Assembly: GCF_017348915.1 (NCBI RefSeq)
Contig: NZ_CP071383.1
Span: 62,001-126,000, forward strand
Source: Leclercia pneumoniae
GTDB taxonomy: Bacteria > Pseudomonadota > Gammaproteobacteria > Enterobacterales > Enterobacteriaceae
Direction: 5' to 3'
DNA: 64,000 bases
Shown here: piece by piece, positions 47,436 through 57,599 of the stretch
Numbering within the stretch: the stretch's first letter is position 1
How the letters are laid out: each line of letters begins with the position of its first letter
Program-made: the position numbers and the translations under genes
Notes under the pieces: generated by a model
Told to the model about the DNA's origin: nothing
The model's input: the letters and a program-made list of their open reading frames with translations, nothing else
Databases searched by the model: none

Positions 47436-48398
47436 TTAAAATTTAGACGTTAATTGGTCAAACACAATAGAAGCGGGTAAGTTCGCAAGCATTTTATTTG
47501 CAGAACGGCACTCCAACTGGTTCATCCCATAACCCCCTATCAATCCAGGATCCGTTGGGCCATATAAAGTGATATTTGGGCGATCCAGCGCCGCGGTAAG
47601 ATGGCTCAGACCTGTATCCACCGACACAACAAATTTCGCGCCAGCCAGGACCTTCGCAACATTTTCAAGACTCATTCGTGGCAACACTTCCACGTAGTCA
47701 AACCCTTCAGCCAGCCTTTTGGCTCGCGCCTCTTCATGCGGCGCACCCCACGGCAGTTTGATTCGAATCCCTGACGCTGCCAGTAATCCGATCAACTCTC
47801 TCCAGTTTGCTTCCGGCCAGTGCTTATCATCACGGGTCGTGGCGTGTAAAAATACCGCATACTGGCCTGCATCTGCATTAAGATGATTCAAAAAATGCTG
47901 CGCTATCGCATAGTTGCCCTGTGCTCGTGGTTTGTTGTAGCCCAGACTGAGCGCAAAAAGTTCACGAGTACGTTCCACCGCATGTTGCTGCTTTGGGACA
48001 GAGTGACGTTGGTTATAGAAAAGCGAAGCCAGGGGTTCGCGGGCGGACTGCCAGTCCATGCCGTGCTTAATACCGCGCGCGAGGCGGGTGACCAGCGCAG
48101 CGCTTTTAACCAGACCCTGTGCGTCGATAACCGCATCGTAATTTTCAGCCTGTACAGCCTCACGAAACGCTTTACGTTCTGCTTTTACCGCCGCTGAAAA
48201 CCATGCTTTACGCCAGCGACGAATGGCTACCGGGATAACGCGATCGACCGCTGCATGCCATGATGGGATTTGAGCGAAACCTTCCTCAACCACCCAGTCG
48301 AATCGAATACCCGGTATTGCCTGCTGTGCGTCAGTCAGCGCAGGTAGCGTATGTAATACATCGCCCATTGAGGATGTTTTGACGATCAGAACCCGCAT
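47436..48398 (-). CDS. waaC: LPS heptosyltransferase I WaaC
   Basis: The 320-aa GT9 enzyme adds the first heptose to Kdo2-lipid A. MRVLIVKTSSMGDVLHTLPAL with the acceptor-site Asp13 and the C-terminal FVVSVDTGLSHLTAALDRP (donor site) are typical. It is co-transcribed with waaF (3-bp gap) upstream and waaL downstream. Confidence 0.97.
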   Translation of the reverse strand: MRVLIVKTSSMGDVLHTLPALTDAQQAIPGIRFDWVVEEGFAQIPSWHAAVDRVIPVAIRRWRKAWFSAAVKAERKAFREAVQAENYDAVIDAQGLVKSAALVTRLARGIKHGMDWQSAREPLASLFYNQRHSVPKQQHAVERTRELFALSLGYNKPRAQGNYAIAQHFLNHLNADAGQYAVFLHATTRDDKHWPEANWRELIGLLAASGIRIKLPWGAPHEEARAKRLAEGFDYVEVLPRMSLENVAKVLAGAKFVVSVDTGLSHLTAALDRPNITLYGPTDPGLIGGYGMNQLECRSANKMLANLPASIVFDQLTSKF

Positions 48399-48401
48399 CT
48401 G

Positions 48402-49448
48402 TCAGCTTTCCTCTTGCAGTAACAGGCTGTTGAGTTCTTCAAGCACGCGCTGTGGAGTAATGTCGATGAGGCTTTGATGGTAACCCTCAGCCGTATCGCC
48501 TTTACGCACTTTGTGATAGCCCGTAATCAGGCGGATCACGCGAGCCTTATGCGACAACGGTGGCGTAAAGTCCGGGCTGCTGGGACCATAAAGGGCAACC
48601 AGCGGGCGGTTAAGTGCGGCAGCGACGTGCATCAGCCCTGAGTCGTTAGTGACTACGGCTTTACAGGCGGCTATCAGAATGACCGCCTGCTCCAGCTGGG
48701 TCTCTCCTGCCAGGTTACGGCACCACGCCTGCTGCTCGTTGCTGAGTGTGGCGAGAATTTCATTGCCGGCTTCGTGATCTTTGGCTGAGCCAAACAACAC
48801 GATTTGGAAGCCTTCATCAATAAGCTGTTTTGCCAGTTCGGCATAGTGGTAGTGCGGCCAGCGCTTTGCCGGGCCGAATTCTGCGCCCGGACAGAAGCCG
48901 ATCATCGGACGTTCTGAAGAAAGACCAAACGTACTGCAAACCTGGGACTTTTCACCGTCATTAACCTGCAGTTGAGGCCAGAGCAGGGGCTGCGGTAAGT
49001 CCTTCGCTGTTTGCATCACGCCTTTATCATAGGCCAGCGCCACATAGCGCTCGACCATAAGTGGCCAGGCTTCTTTATCCAGCACGCGCGCGTCATTGAG
49101 CAGGCCGTAGCGCATTTCGCCGCGCCAGCCTGTACGATGAGGAATACTGGCAAAAAAAGGCACCAGGGCAGATTTAAAGGAGTTGGGCAGCACATAGGCG
49201 CGGTCATAGCGTCGTTCACGCAGACTGTGGCCGAGCTTACGTCGCTCGCCAATTTCCAGCGCCCCGTGGCCGAGCGGCATCGGGATCGCTTCGTTCACTT
49301 CTGGCATACGCGATAAGAGCGGACGGCACCACGCAGGTGCCATCACATCAATAATCGCCTGGGGATAACGCGCCTTGAGCGTGCGATAGAGACTTTGCGA
49401 CATCATCATGTCGCCCACCCATGACGGGCCGATCACCAGTATTCTCAT
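48402..49448 (-). CDS. waaF: LPS heptosyltransferase II WaaF
   Basis: The 348-aa GT9 enzyme adds the second heptose. MRILVIGPSWVGDMMMSQSLY, FCPGAEFGPAKRWP and VTNDSGLMHVAAALNRPLVALYG are the expected blocks. It is between hldD (12-bp gap) and waaC. Confidence 0.97.
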   Translation of the reverse strand: MRILVIGPSWVGDMMMSQSLYRTLKARYPQAIIDVMAPAWCRPLLSRMPEVNEAIPMPLGHGALEIGERRKLGHSLRERRYDRAYVLPNSFKSALVPFFASIPHRTGWRGEMRYGLLNDARVLDKEAWPLMVERYVALAYDKGVMQTAKDLPQPLLWPQLQVNDGEKSQVCSTFGLSSERPMIGFCPGAEFGPAKRWPHYHYAELAKQLIDEGFQIVLFGSAKDHEAGNEILATLSNEQQAWCRNLAGETQLEQAVILIAACKAVVTNDSGLMHVAAALNRPLVALYGPSSPDFTPPLSHKARVIRLITGYHKVRKGDTAEGYHQSLIDITPQRVLEELNSLLLQEES

Positions 49449-49460
49449 TGCTTGCCTGCC

Positions 49461-50393
49461 TTACGCGTCGCGGTTCAGCCAGGCCATATATTCCGTTACC
49501 CCTTCGGCAACGGTCTTGAACGGCTTGTCGTACCCCGCTTTACGCAGGTTTGTCAGGTCAGCCTGCGTGAACGCCTGGTAGCGGCCTTTCAGTTTGTCCG
49601 GGAACGGGATGTATTCAATGCTGCCTTCTTTGTGGTATGCCAGCGTGGCGTCAGCGACCGCCTGGAAGGACTCTGCGCGGCCTGTGCCCAGGTTATAGAT
49701 ACCGGACACACCGTTTTCCCAGAACCACAGGTTCACCGCTGCCACATCGCCCACGTAGACAAAGTCGCGCTTGAAGCCGTCGCTGCCTTCGAACAATTTC
49801 GGGCTTTCACCGTTATTCAGCTGAGTGTTCAGGTGGAACGCCACGCTCGCCATGCTGCCTTTGTGCCCTTCACGCGGCCCGTAGACGTTAAAATAACGGA
49901 AGCCAACAATCAGGGAATTTGCTTCAGGTAGCACCTGACGTACATATTCATCAAACAGGAATTTGGAGTAGCCGTAGACGTTCAGCGGCTGCTCATACTC
50001 GCGGGATTCGATAAAGTCAGATGTACGGCCGCCGTAGGTGGCTGCAGAAGAGGCATACAGGAACGGGATTTCACGTTCCAGACAGTAGTGCAGGATCTCT
50101 TTGGAGTACTGATAGTTATTGTCCATCATGTACTTGCCATCCCACTCGGTGGTGGAGGAGCATGCCCCCTCGTGGAAGATGGCTTCGATCTCGCCGAACT
50201 CTTCACCCGCCATAATCTGGATAAGGAAATCTTCTTTATCCATATAGTCAGCAATGTTCAAATCCACCAGGTTGACGAACTTGGTGCCATCTTTCAGGTT
50301 GTCCACCACCAGGATGTCGGTGATGCCTTTGTCATTAAGGGCTTTAACGATGTTACTTCCGATGAAACCTGCGCCGCCGGTAACGATGATCAT
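49461..50393 (-). CDS. hldD: ADP-L-glycero-D-manno-heptose 6-epimerase
   Basis: The 310-aa SDR enzyme makes the heptose donor used by WaaC, WaaF and WaaQ. The NADP-binding [14 protein letters not shown] is at the start and the catalytic YxxxK is seen as [11 protein letters not shown] near residues 138-148. It heads the hldD-waaF-waaC-waaL operon. Confidence 0.97.
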   Translation of the reverse strand: MIIVTGGAGFIGSNIVKALNDKGITDILVVDNLKDGTKFVNLVDLNIADYMDKEDFLIQIMAGEEFGEIEAIFHEGACSSTTEWDGKYMMDNNYQYSKEILHYCLEREIPFLYASSAATYGGRTSDFIESREYEQPLNVYGYSKFLFDEYVRQVLPEANSLIVGFRYFNVYGPREGHKGSMASVAFHLNTQLNNGESPKLFEGSDGFKRDFVYVGDVAAVNLWFWENGVSGIYNLGTGRAESFQAVADATLAYHKEGSIEYIPFPDKLKGRYQAFTQADLTNLRKAGYDKPFKTVAEGVTEYMAWLNRDA

Positions 50394-50696
50394 AACTGTA
50401 ACCTTTGAAGTGTGGAGCCCGGGGACAATCCCGGATGCTAATGTCTGTAATCATATCATCACAACGGCATCCCTTCAGCCATTTGAACCGCGTCCTGAGG
50501 AGTTTCTGAAGGTAACAAGGGCTTTTCAGTTGCTTCCCATAAAGGCGGCTGGAAAAAATATTATATCGGGATAATTTGCCTTAATATTTTCAATCGTTAT
50601 TAGTTAAATACACTTTGTTGGTTAATAAATGAACTATGTACAGCCTGTAGTCAGTTATGTTATAATTATTCTTTTATAATAACGGTTATATCTACG
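50394..50696. other. hldD / htrL intergenic region
   Basis: In these 303 bases no gene is seen. The left part should contain the hldD promoter (minus strand), with a short hairpin CCGGG-GACAAT-CCCGG near 50420-50435. The right part is very AT-rich and has a consensus TATAAT at 50661-50666 that may serve htrL. Confidence 0.5.
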
Positions 50697-51554
50697 ATGA
50701 ATTCATCTACCACGATTGTGACAGCATATTTTGATATTGGTAGAGGAGAGTGGACTTCTAATAAAGGATTCCGCGAAAAACTTGCGCGTTCAGTTGATGT
50801 TTATTTTAGTTATTTTGAACGTTTAGCCGCGCTTGAGAATGACATGGTGGTTTTTACCTCTCCGGATTTAAAAGCAAGAGTCGAAGCTATTCGTGAGGGT
50901 AAACCAACAACGGTTATTACGATTGATATTAAAAATAAATTTAAACATATCCGTTCGCGCATTCAAAAAATTCAACGAGATGAAGCTTTTACCAGCAAAC
51001 TAGAGACGCGACAACTTAAAAATCCTGAATACTGGTCGCCGGATTATGTACTGGTTTGTAATCTAAAATCCTATTTTGTAAACAGAGCTATTAATGCTGG
51101 TCTTATTAGGACGCCGCTTGTCGCCTGGATCGACTTTGGCTATTGCCGTAAAGATAATGTGACCCGCGGTCTTACTGTCTGGGATTTCCCGTTCGATCCA
51201 AATAAAATGCATCTTTTTACCATTAAAAAGGGTCTTAGCGTTAATTCCCTGCAACAAGCTTTCGATTTTATGATCGGTAATCATGTGCATATTATTGGCG
51301 GGGCACTTGTTGGTTCACAAGAGAAATGGAAAGAGTTTTACCCTCTTGTTTTCCAGAGCCAGAAATTGACCCTTGAAAATAATATCGTGGATGATGATCA
51401 AGGGATCTTTGTTATGTGTTATTACAAAAGACCCGATCTGTTTGCTTTGAACTACCTGGGACATGGTAAATGGTTTGATCTGTTCCGCTGTTTCAAACGT
51501 TCCCGGTTCGGTGCAAAAATGCAGGCACTCAGGATTTTCTTGTCCAGAAAATAA
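50697..51554 (+). CDS. htrL: HtrL/YibB family protein
   Basis: The 285-aa protein matches E. coli HtrL (YibB), encoded next to hldD. It begins TTIVTAYFDIGRGEW and has LVAWIDFGYCRK and ENNIVDDDQGIFVMCYYK. The fold may be glycosyltransferase-like with an Asp-containing metal site, but its function is unknown; the locus suggests a role in LPS core modification. AT-rich codons resemble the core genes. Confidence 0.88.
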   Translation: MNSSTTIVTAYFDIGRGEWTSNKGFREKLARSVDVYFSYFERLAALENDMVVFTSPDLKARVEAIREGKPTTVITIDIKNKFKHIRSRIQKIQRDEAFTSKLETRQLKNPEYWSPDYVLVCNLKSYFVNRAINAGLIRTPLVAWIDFGYCRKDNVTRGLTVWDFPFDPNKMHLFTIKKGLSVNSLQQAFDFMIGNHVHIIGGALVGSQEKWKEFYPLVFQSQKLTLENNIVDDDQGIFVMCYYKRPDLFALNYLGHGKWFDLFRCFKRSRFGAKMQALRIFLSRK

Positions 51555-51608
51555 TCATTCCAACCGACGCCGTCTCCTCTTCTTCTTTATTACATTTCTG
51601 TTTTCCCG

Positions 51609-51630
51609 GCGCCTTTACCAAAGGCGCTTT
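51609..51630 (+). terminator. Likely terminator after htrL
   Basis: GCGCCTTT-ACC-AAAGGCGC (51609-51627) is an 8-bp perfect stem followed by a short T run. It lies 55 bp past the htrL stop. The rest of the 286-bp gap to kbl shows no gene and should contain the kbl promoter. Confidence 0.7.
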
Positions 51631-51840
51631 CGGATATTTCTTTCCTGCGCCGTTAAAAGCCACATAAAACTCATGGTTTATTGTGGTTCTATAATTGCCA
51701 TGCCCGTGTAAAAGCACCGACATACCACAAGGATACACGTGATTTATGCTGCAAAAACGACAACAGATGATGCGTCATCTCGTATCCCCGTATAGCTTTG
51801 GGTAATATGTGCCAAAATTTGCCGAGTCTGGAGAATTGCA

Positions 51841-53037
51841 ATGCGTGGGGATTTTTACAAACAGTTAAACAGCGACCTGGAAACCGCACGTGCGGAAGGG
51901 TTGTTCAAAGAAGAGCGTATTATTACCTCTGCTCAGCAGGCCGATATCACCGTTGCCGACGGCAGCCATGTGATCAACTTCTGCGCCAACAACTACTTAG
52001 GTCTCGCGAATCATCCTGAGCTGATTGCCGCAGCCAAAAATGGCATGGACTCCCACGGTTTCGGTATGGCCTCCGTGCGCTTCATCTGCGGCACGCAGGA
52101 TAGCCATAATCAGCTTGAGCAAAAGCTGGCGAATTTCCTCGGGATGGAAGATTCCATTCTGTACTCCTCCTGTTTCGATGCTAACGGCGGTCTCTTTGAG
52201 ACGCTGCTTGGCGCAGAGGATGCAATCATTTCCGACGCGCTGAACCACGCCTCCATTATTGACGGTGTGCGCCTGTGTAAAGCGAAGCGTTACCGTTACG
52301 CCAACAACGACATGGTTGAGCTGGAAGCCCGTCTGAAAGAGGCGCGTGAAGCCGGCGCTCGCCATGTGCTGATTGCCACCGACGGCGTATTCTCTATGGA
52401 CGGCGTGATCGCCAATCTGAAGGGCGTATGCGACCTGGCGGACAAATACGACGCGCTGGTAATGGTTGATGACTCTCACGCCGTCGGCTTCGTGGGTGAG
52501 AATGGCCGTGGCTCGCACGAATACTGTGAGGTGATGGGCCGCGTGGACATCATCACCGGTACGCTGGGCAAAGCGCTCGGCGGCGCGTCCGGCGGCTATA
52601 CCGCTGCGCGTAAAGAGGTGGTGGAGTGGCTGCGCCAGCGTTCTCGCCCGTATCTGTTCTCCAACTCGCTGGCCCCGGCGATTGTTGCGGCCTCTATCAA
52701 AGTGCTGGAGATGGTAGAAGCGGGCAGCGAACTGCGCGACCGTCTGTGGTCCAACGCCCGTCTATTCCGCGAGAAAATGAGTGCGGCAGGTTTTACCCTG
52801 GCGGGTGCTGACCACGCGATCATCCCGGTGATGCTGGGCGATGCGGTGGTGGCACAGAACTTTGCTCGCGAGCTGCAAAAAGAAGGAATTTACGTTACCG
52901 GGTTCTTCTTTCCGGTGGTGCCAAAAGGTCAGGCGCGCATCCGCACCCAAATGTCTGCGGCGCATTCGCCTGAACAAATTGAACGTGCGGTAGAAGCCTT
53001 TACCCGCATCGGTAAACAGCTGGGCGTAATTGCCTGA
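51841..53037 (+). CDS. kbl: Glycine C-acetyltransferase (2-amino-3-ketobutyrate CoA ligase)
   Basis: The 398-aa PLP enzyme cleaves 2-amino-3-ketobutyrate with CoA to glycine and acetyl-CoA. The PLP lysine is in [14 protein letters not shown], and [12 protein letters not shown] holds the pyridine-binding Asp. It is followed 9 bp later by tdh, which makes its substrate. Confidence 0.97.
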   Translation: MRGDFYKQLNSDLETARAEGLFKEERIITSAQQADITVADGSHVINFCANNYLGLANHPELIAAAKNGMDSHGFGMASVRFICGTQDSHNQLEQKLANFLGMEDSILYSSCFDANGGLFETLLGAEDAIISDALNHASIIDGVRLCKAKRYRYANNDMVELEARLKEAREAGARHVLIATDGVFSMDGVIANLKGVCDLADKYDALVMVDDSHAVGFVGENGRGSHEYCEVMGRVDIITGTLGKALGGASGGYTAARKEVVEWLRQRSRPYLFSNSLAPAIVAASIKVLEMVEAGSELRDRLWSNARLFREKMSAAGFTLAGADHAIIPVMLGDAVVAQNFARELQKEGIYVTGFFFPVVPKGQARIRTQMSAAHSPEQIERAVEAFTRIGKQLGVIA

Positions 53038-53046
53038 GGACGTGTA

Positions 53047-54075
53047 ATGAAAGCGTTATCCAAACTGAAAGCGGAAGAAGGGATTTGGATGACCGACGTG
53101 CCGGAGCCGGAAGTCGGTCATAACGATCTGCTGATCAAAATTCGTAAAACGGCCATCTGCGGCACAGACGTTCATATCTACAACTGGGACCAGTGGTCAC
53201 AGAAAACCATCCCGGTACCGATGGTTGTAGGTCATGAATATGTGGGCGAAGTGGTCGGTATCGGGCAGGAAGTCAAAGGCTTTAAAATTGGCGACCGCGT
53301 CTCTGGCGAAGGTCATATTACCTGCGGCCACTGCCGTAACTGCCGCGGTGGACGTACGCACCTGTGTCGTAATACCGTCGGTGTAGGGGTGAACCGTCCG
53401 GGTTGTTTCGCAGAATATCTGGTGATCCCGGCGTTCAACGCCTTCAAAATCCCGGACAACATCTCTGACGATCTGGCCTCCATCTTCGACCCGTTCGGTA
53501 ACGCGGTCCATACCGCCCTCTCTTTCGACCTGGTGGGCGAAGATGTGCTGGTCTCCGGTGCCGGCCCGATTGGGATTATGGCGGCTGCGGTTGCGAAGCA
53601 CGTGGGTGCGCGTAACGTTGTTATCACCGACGTGAATGAGTATCGCCTGTCGCTGGCACGTAAAATGGGCGTGACCCGCGCGGTAGATGTTTCGAAAGAA
53701 AGTCTGAATGATGTCATGGAAGAGCTGGGTATGACCGAAGGTTTTGACGTCGGTCTGGAAATGTCCGGCGCGCCGCCAGCGTTCCGTACCATGCTCGACA
53801 CCATGAACCACGGCGGTCGTATCGCGATGCTGGGTATTCCGCCTTCGGATATGTCTATCGACTGGAACAAGGTCATCTTCAAAGGGCTTTTCATCAAAGG
53901 CATTTATGGCCGTGAGATGTTCGAAACCTGGTACAAGATGGCGGCGCTGATCCAGTCTGGCCTGGATCTGACTCCGATTATCACTCATCACTTCTCTGTC
54001 GATGAGTTCCAGAAAGGCTTCGACGCCATGCGTTCCGGTCAATCCGGCAAAGTCATCCTCAGCTGGGACAAATAA
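53047..54075 (+). CDS. tdh: L-threonine 3-dehydrogenase
   Basis: The 342-aa zinc MDR enzyme oxidises threonine with NAD+. The catalytic zinc site is in [12 protein letters not shown] and GHEYVGEV. The structural zinc cysteines are in [15 protein letters not shown], and [15 protein letters not shown] is the NAD fold. It forms an operon with kbl. A terminator follows its stop. Confidence 0.97.
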   Translation: MKALSKLKAEEGIWMTDVPEPEVGHNDLLIKIRKTAICGTDVHIYNWDQWSQKTIPVPMVVGHEYVGEVVGIGQEVKGFKIGDRVSGEGHITCGHCRNCRGGRTHLCRNTVGVGVNRPGCFAEYLVIPAFNAFKIPDNISDDLASIFDPFGNAVHTALSFDLVGEDVLVSGAGPIGIMAAAVAKHVGARNVVITDVNEYRLSLARKMGVTRAVDVSKESLNDVMEELGMTEGFDVGLEMSGAPPAFRTMLDTMNHGGRIAMLGIPPSDMSIDWNKVIFKGLFIKGIYGREMFETWYKMAALIQSGLDLTPIITHHFSVDEFQKGFDAMRSGQSGKVILSWDK

Positions 54076-54076
54076 T

Positions 54077-54104
54077 AAAAAAGGCCGAGTTATTCGGCCT
54101 TTTC
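54077..54104 (+). terminator. Terminator of the kbl-tdh operon
   Basis: GGCCGA-GTTAT-TCGGCC with A6 before and TTTTC after, directly downstream of the tdh stop. Confidence 0.88.
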
Positions 54105-54316
54105 TTATAAGGCTTGTCTGAAATGTTGTAAATAAATGTCATTTGTCATAAATATTGCGTAATTGAGTTATTGTCTCGTTGTGCTGCTAATTTTAATTAC
54201 CTAACCTGAACGTCAATACACTTTACACTTAGACGCCGCATACATTGCCAGCCTTAATACTTTCTTAATATAAGGGCTGTACAATGCCGCGTAACCTCAA
54301 GGGTATTTGGTAAGTG

Positions 54317-55351
54317 ATGATGAATAGTTCAATCAGGCTCAGTGTGATTATTCCGTTGTACAATGCGGCAAAGGACTTTAATGCCTGCATGGAATCATTA
54401 ATCGGGCAAACATGGACTGCTCTGGAAATTATTATTGTCAACGACGGTTCTACAGATAACTCCGTTGAAATTGCACAATATTATGCTGACAACTACCCCC
54501 ACGTTAAGCTGATTCATCAGAGTAACGCCGGGGCCTCTGTCGCCCGTAACCGCGGGCTTGCCGTCGCTACAGGCGACTACGTCGCCTTTGTCGATGCGGA
54601 TGACCTGGTCTATCCAAATATGTACGAAACGCTGATGAAGATGGCGCTGGAGGACGATCTTGATGTCGCCCAGTGTAATGCTGACTGGTGCGTGCGAGAA
54701 ACGGGCAGTACCTGGCAATCCATCCCCACCGATCGTCTGCGTTCTACGGGTGTATTAACCGGCCCGGACTGGTTGCGCATGGCACTGGCATCACGCCGCT
54801 GGACGCATGTTGTCTGGATGGGTGTATATCGGCGTGAGGTTATTCTCAAAAACAAAATCATGTTTGTTCCGGGTTTACACCATCAGGACATTGTGTGGAC
54901 CACTGAATTTATGTTTAACGCTGTCCGCGCAAGATATACCGAAGAATCTTTATATAAATATTTTTTACATGACCAGTCAGTAAGTCGTCTTAAAAGACAA
55001 GGGGATAAAAACCTTAATTACCAGCGTCATTATATGAAGATCACACGATTACTTGAGAAATTAAATCGTGACTATGCAAATCGCATTACGATTTATCCTG
55101 AGTTTCATCAGCAAATCACCTATGAAGCATTGCGCGTATGCCACTGCGTACGTAAAGAAAAAGATATCTCAACGCGCCAACGTATGATTGCTGAGATTTA
55201 TGCTTCCGGGATGTATAAACGTATGGTCATGAACGTGCGCAGCGTGAAACTGGCCTGGCAGGCGATGCTGTGGACATATCGCCTGTGGAAATGGCGCGAC
55301 AAAACGCTGTCGCCCCACCGTATTACCCGCAAAGTGCTCAATCTACGCTAA
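54317..55351 (+). CDS. waaH: LPS core glucuronosyltransferase WaaH (YibD)
   Basis: The ATG at 54317 gives 344 aa, the E. coli WaaH length, and the same MMNS start; a GTG one codon upstream is less likely. It is a GT2 enzyme: LSVIIPLYNA, INDGSTDNS-like VNDGSTDNS and the DxD in FVDADDLVYP. In E. coli it adds glucuronic acid to HepIII of the core under PhoB control at low phosphate. A possible PhoB half-site (TTGTCATAAAT) lies near 54140. Confidence 0.92.
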   Translation: MMNSSIRLSVIIPLYNAAKDFNACMESLIGQTWTALEIIIVNDGSTDNSVEIAQYYADNYPHVKLIHQSNAGASVARNRGLAVATGDYVAFVDADDLVYPNMYETLMKMALEDDLDVAQCNADWCVRETGSTWQSIPTDRLRSTGVLTGPDWLRMALASRRWTHVVWMGVYRREVILKNKIMFVPGLHHQDIVWTTEFMFNAVRARYTEESLYKYFLHDQSVSRLKRQGDKNLNYQRHYMKITRLLEKLNRDYANRITIYPEFHQQITYEALRVCHCVRKEKDISTRQRMIAEIYASGMYKRMVMNVRSVKLAWQAMLWTYRLWKWRDKTLSPHRITRKVLNLR

Positions 55352-56303
55352 CGTTTTTGCTACCGGGGGATCGCCCCCATCCCTGCCACTGATGCTGGAA
55401 ATAGCTCACCAGCATGCTTTGAGCGATGCTGTCGCTCAGTACGCTAAAGAATCGGTCTGCATATACCGGCGCAGGCGCCCCCTTCGGTTTACAGATATTC
55501 ACGCCGCGGAACGGATTTCGCGGGGTGTCAGGTGCATTGCCTTTCGGCGGCGTCATATTGGGTGTGGAAGTATCCACCTGCGGCTCGTTTAACAGGCTGC
55601 TTGGGCGCACCAGCGTAATGTCAGAGGGCAGCGTCGGTAGCATCTGCTGCAATACGCGTACGGTAGAAGGGTGGGGATGCCCAATCGCAATGGCAGAACC
55701 ATTGCGGCGTGCCAGCTGAACGGCACGATTAAACTGCACGCGGATATCCGCCTCGTTTTGCGTATCGTCCAGGAACACTTTGCGCTTAATCACTTTCACG
55801 CCTGTACCCTGTGCCGCACGCATCGCCTGGCTGTTGCCAATGGTCATGCTGTCGAGGAAATAGAGGTTATAGCGCTCCAGCGCCTGCATCACCTTCTGCA
55901 TTCCAAACAGGCTTGAGGTCATGGCGCTGCCCATATGGTTGTTCAGCCCCACCGCGTACGGTACTTTGCCGTAGGCCTCCCGGATGATCCGTTCAACCTC
56001 GTCGCTGCTCATTTCCGGGCGCAGTGTATCTTTTTCTAAGGGCTGTTTGCTTAGCGGTGCCATCGGCAAATGAATCAAGACCTCGTGACCGCTATTGTGC
56101 GCTTTGGTGGCCATTTCGCGAGCGTGGGGCGCGTTCGGTAATACCGCTACGGAGATAGCGGGAGGCATCGCCAGCACCTGATTTTCATTGTGCGGACGAT
56201 AACCGAAGTCATCAATGACGATGGCAAGTTTGCCTGCGTAAACGGGTGCAACCAGCGCCAGTGCGCTGGCGACGGAGAGAACGATACGACGAAATTGAAG
56301 CAA
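55338..56303 (-). CDS. yibQ: Divergent polysaccharide deacetylase family protein YibQ
   Basis: The 321-aa protein has a signal peptide (1 to about 23, ending VYAG) and a NodB-like fold of the divergent deacetylase type: LAIVIDDFGYRPHNENQVL with the DD pair, EVLIHLPMAP, GLNNHMGSAMT and AIAIGHPHPSTV. The substrate is unknown. It lies 3 bp after envC and overlaps the end of waaH by 14 bp on the other strand. Confidence 0.93.
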   Translation of the reverse strand: MLQFRRIVLSVASALALVAPVYAGKLAIVIDDFGYRPHNENQVLAMPPAISVAVLPNAPHAREMATKAHNSGHEVLIHLPMAPLSKQPLEKDTLRPEMSSDEVERIIREAYGKVPYAVGLNNHMGSAMTSSLFGMQKVMQALERYNLYFLDSMTIGNSQAMRAAQGTGVKVIKRKVFLDDTQNEADIRVQFNRAVQLARRNGSAIAIGHPHPSTVRVLQQMLPTLPSDITLVRPSSLLNEPQVDTSTPNMTPPKGNAPDTPRNPFRGVNICKPKGAPAPVYADRFFSVLSDSIAQSMLVSYFQHQWQGWGRSPGSKNVSVD

Positions 56304-56306
56304 AAC

Positions 56307-57590
56307 TTATCTTCCCAACCACGGCTGTGGATTGACCGCCTGACCCTGGCGACGAATTTCGAAATAGAGTGACGGGCGGCCCTGACCGCCACTGCTGCCC
56401 ACAAGGGCGATGGGTTGGCCGGCGCGCACCTGGGTGCCCACGCTGACCAGAGCGCTCTGGTTATAGCCGTAAAGACTCATATCGCCTTTACCGTGTTCCA
56501 CCACTACCACCAGCCCGTAACCCTGCAGCCAGTCGGCCAGAATTACGCGGCCATCGGCAATGGCTTTCACTTCGCTACCTTCAGACGCACCGATAACAAT
56601 CCCTTTCCAACGTAGCTCACCCTGCAGTTGTTCGCCATAGCGATGCAGAATTGTACCGCGTACAGGCCAGTAAGCCTGACCGCGCGGGGAGCCCAGGCCA
56701 CCGGTACGCGACATCAATGAACGTTCGCTTTCAGTTGGTTTGTAGGTGGTGCCTTTACGGGACGCTTCCTGCTGTTTGTTACGTACAGCCTGCGCCTCGC
56801 GCGCCTCTTTTTCGGCACGCGCTTTGGCAGCCGCTTCCGCACGGGCAATGCTGTTACGCAATTTAGATTCGTTAGCGCGCATTTCGCTGAGCTGACTCTG
56901 ACCAGCCTGAATGGAAGACTCCAGCCCGCTCAGCGTTTTTTTACGCTCGTTGCGCGCCTGCTCCAGCTTCGCCTGCTGCGCCTGCTGTTCGTAGAGCAAG
57001 GTCTGCTGCTGGCTCTGCTTCTCTTCCAGCTCGGCTTTTTGTGAGGAGACCTCTTCGCGCGTCTGTTTCAACTGCGCAATGGTCTCCTGACGCGCCTGGT
57101 TCAGATAGCCAAAATAGGCCTGCAAACGCTGGCCACGCTGACTCTCTTCACCGCTCAAAATCAATTGAATGCCGGTATGTTCGCCCTGACGGAAGGCCGC
57201 GTCGAGCTGCGCCGCAAGATTACGCTCCTGGCTAATGCGCTGGCGTTCAAGTTTGGCGATCGACGCGTTCATTTCATCGATTTGCTTATTGAGCTGAGTG
57301 AGGGTGTTTTGAGTTTCGCGCAATTTACGCGTCGCGGCAGAAATCGCCTCTTCCTGCTGCTTAAGTTGCGCAAGCAGTGCGGCGCGTTGCTGCTGTTGCT
57401 GGCGTACCGCACGCTCTTTCGCGGCGATATCGGCCTGAATAGATTTAAGCTGATCCCGGTCATCCGCATGGGCGGACGCAGCGCACAGCAATACGCCAGC
57501 GCTGAGCGCGCTGGCGTAAAGCAGAGGTCTGACTGATAACCGTATCGGCTTCACGACCCATGTGATTGAAAAAATCGCCTTTCCCCTCAT
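56307..57590 (-). CDS. envC: Murein hydrolase activator EnvC
   Basis: The 427-aa protein has a signal peptide (to about residue 42, AHA), a long coiled coil (about 45-280) and a C-terminal degenerate LytM domain (from about 310, ending NPQPWLGR). Recruited by FtsEX, it activates amidases AmiA and AmiB at the septum. The start is about 8 residues longer than E. coli EnvC, and no closer ATG is available. It lies between gpmM and yibQ in one transcript. Confidence 0.95.
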   Translation of the reverse strand: MRGKAIFSITWVVKPIRLSVRPLLYASALSAGVLLCAASAHADDRDQLKSIQADIAAKERAVRQQQQQRAALLAQLKQQEEAISAATRKLRETQNTLTQLNKQIDEMNASIAKLERQRISQERNLAAQLDAAFRQGEHTGIQLILSGEESQRGQRLQAYFGYLNQARQETIAQLKQTREEVSSQKAELEEKQSQQQTLLYEQQAQQAKLEQARNERKKTLSGLESSIQAGQSQLSEMRANESKLRNSIARAEAAAKARAEKEAREAQAVRNKQQEASRKGTTYKPTESERSLMSRTGGLGSPRGQAYWPVRGTILHRYGEQLQGELRWKGIVIGASEGSEVKAIADGRVILADWLQGYGLVVVVEHGKGDMSLYGYNQSALVSVGTQVRAGQPIALVGSSGGQGRPSLYFEIRRQGQAVNPQPWLGR

Positions 57591-57599
57591 GGGGAAGGA

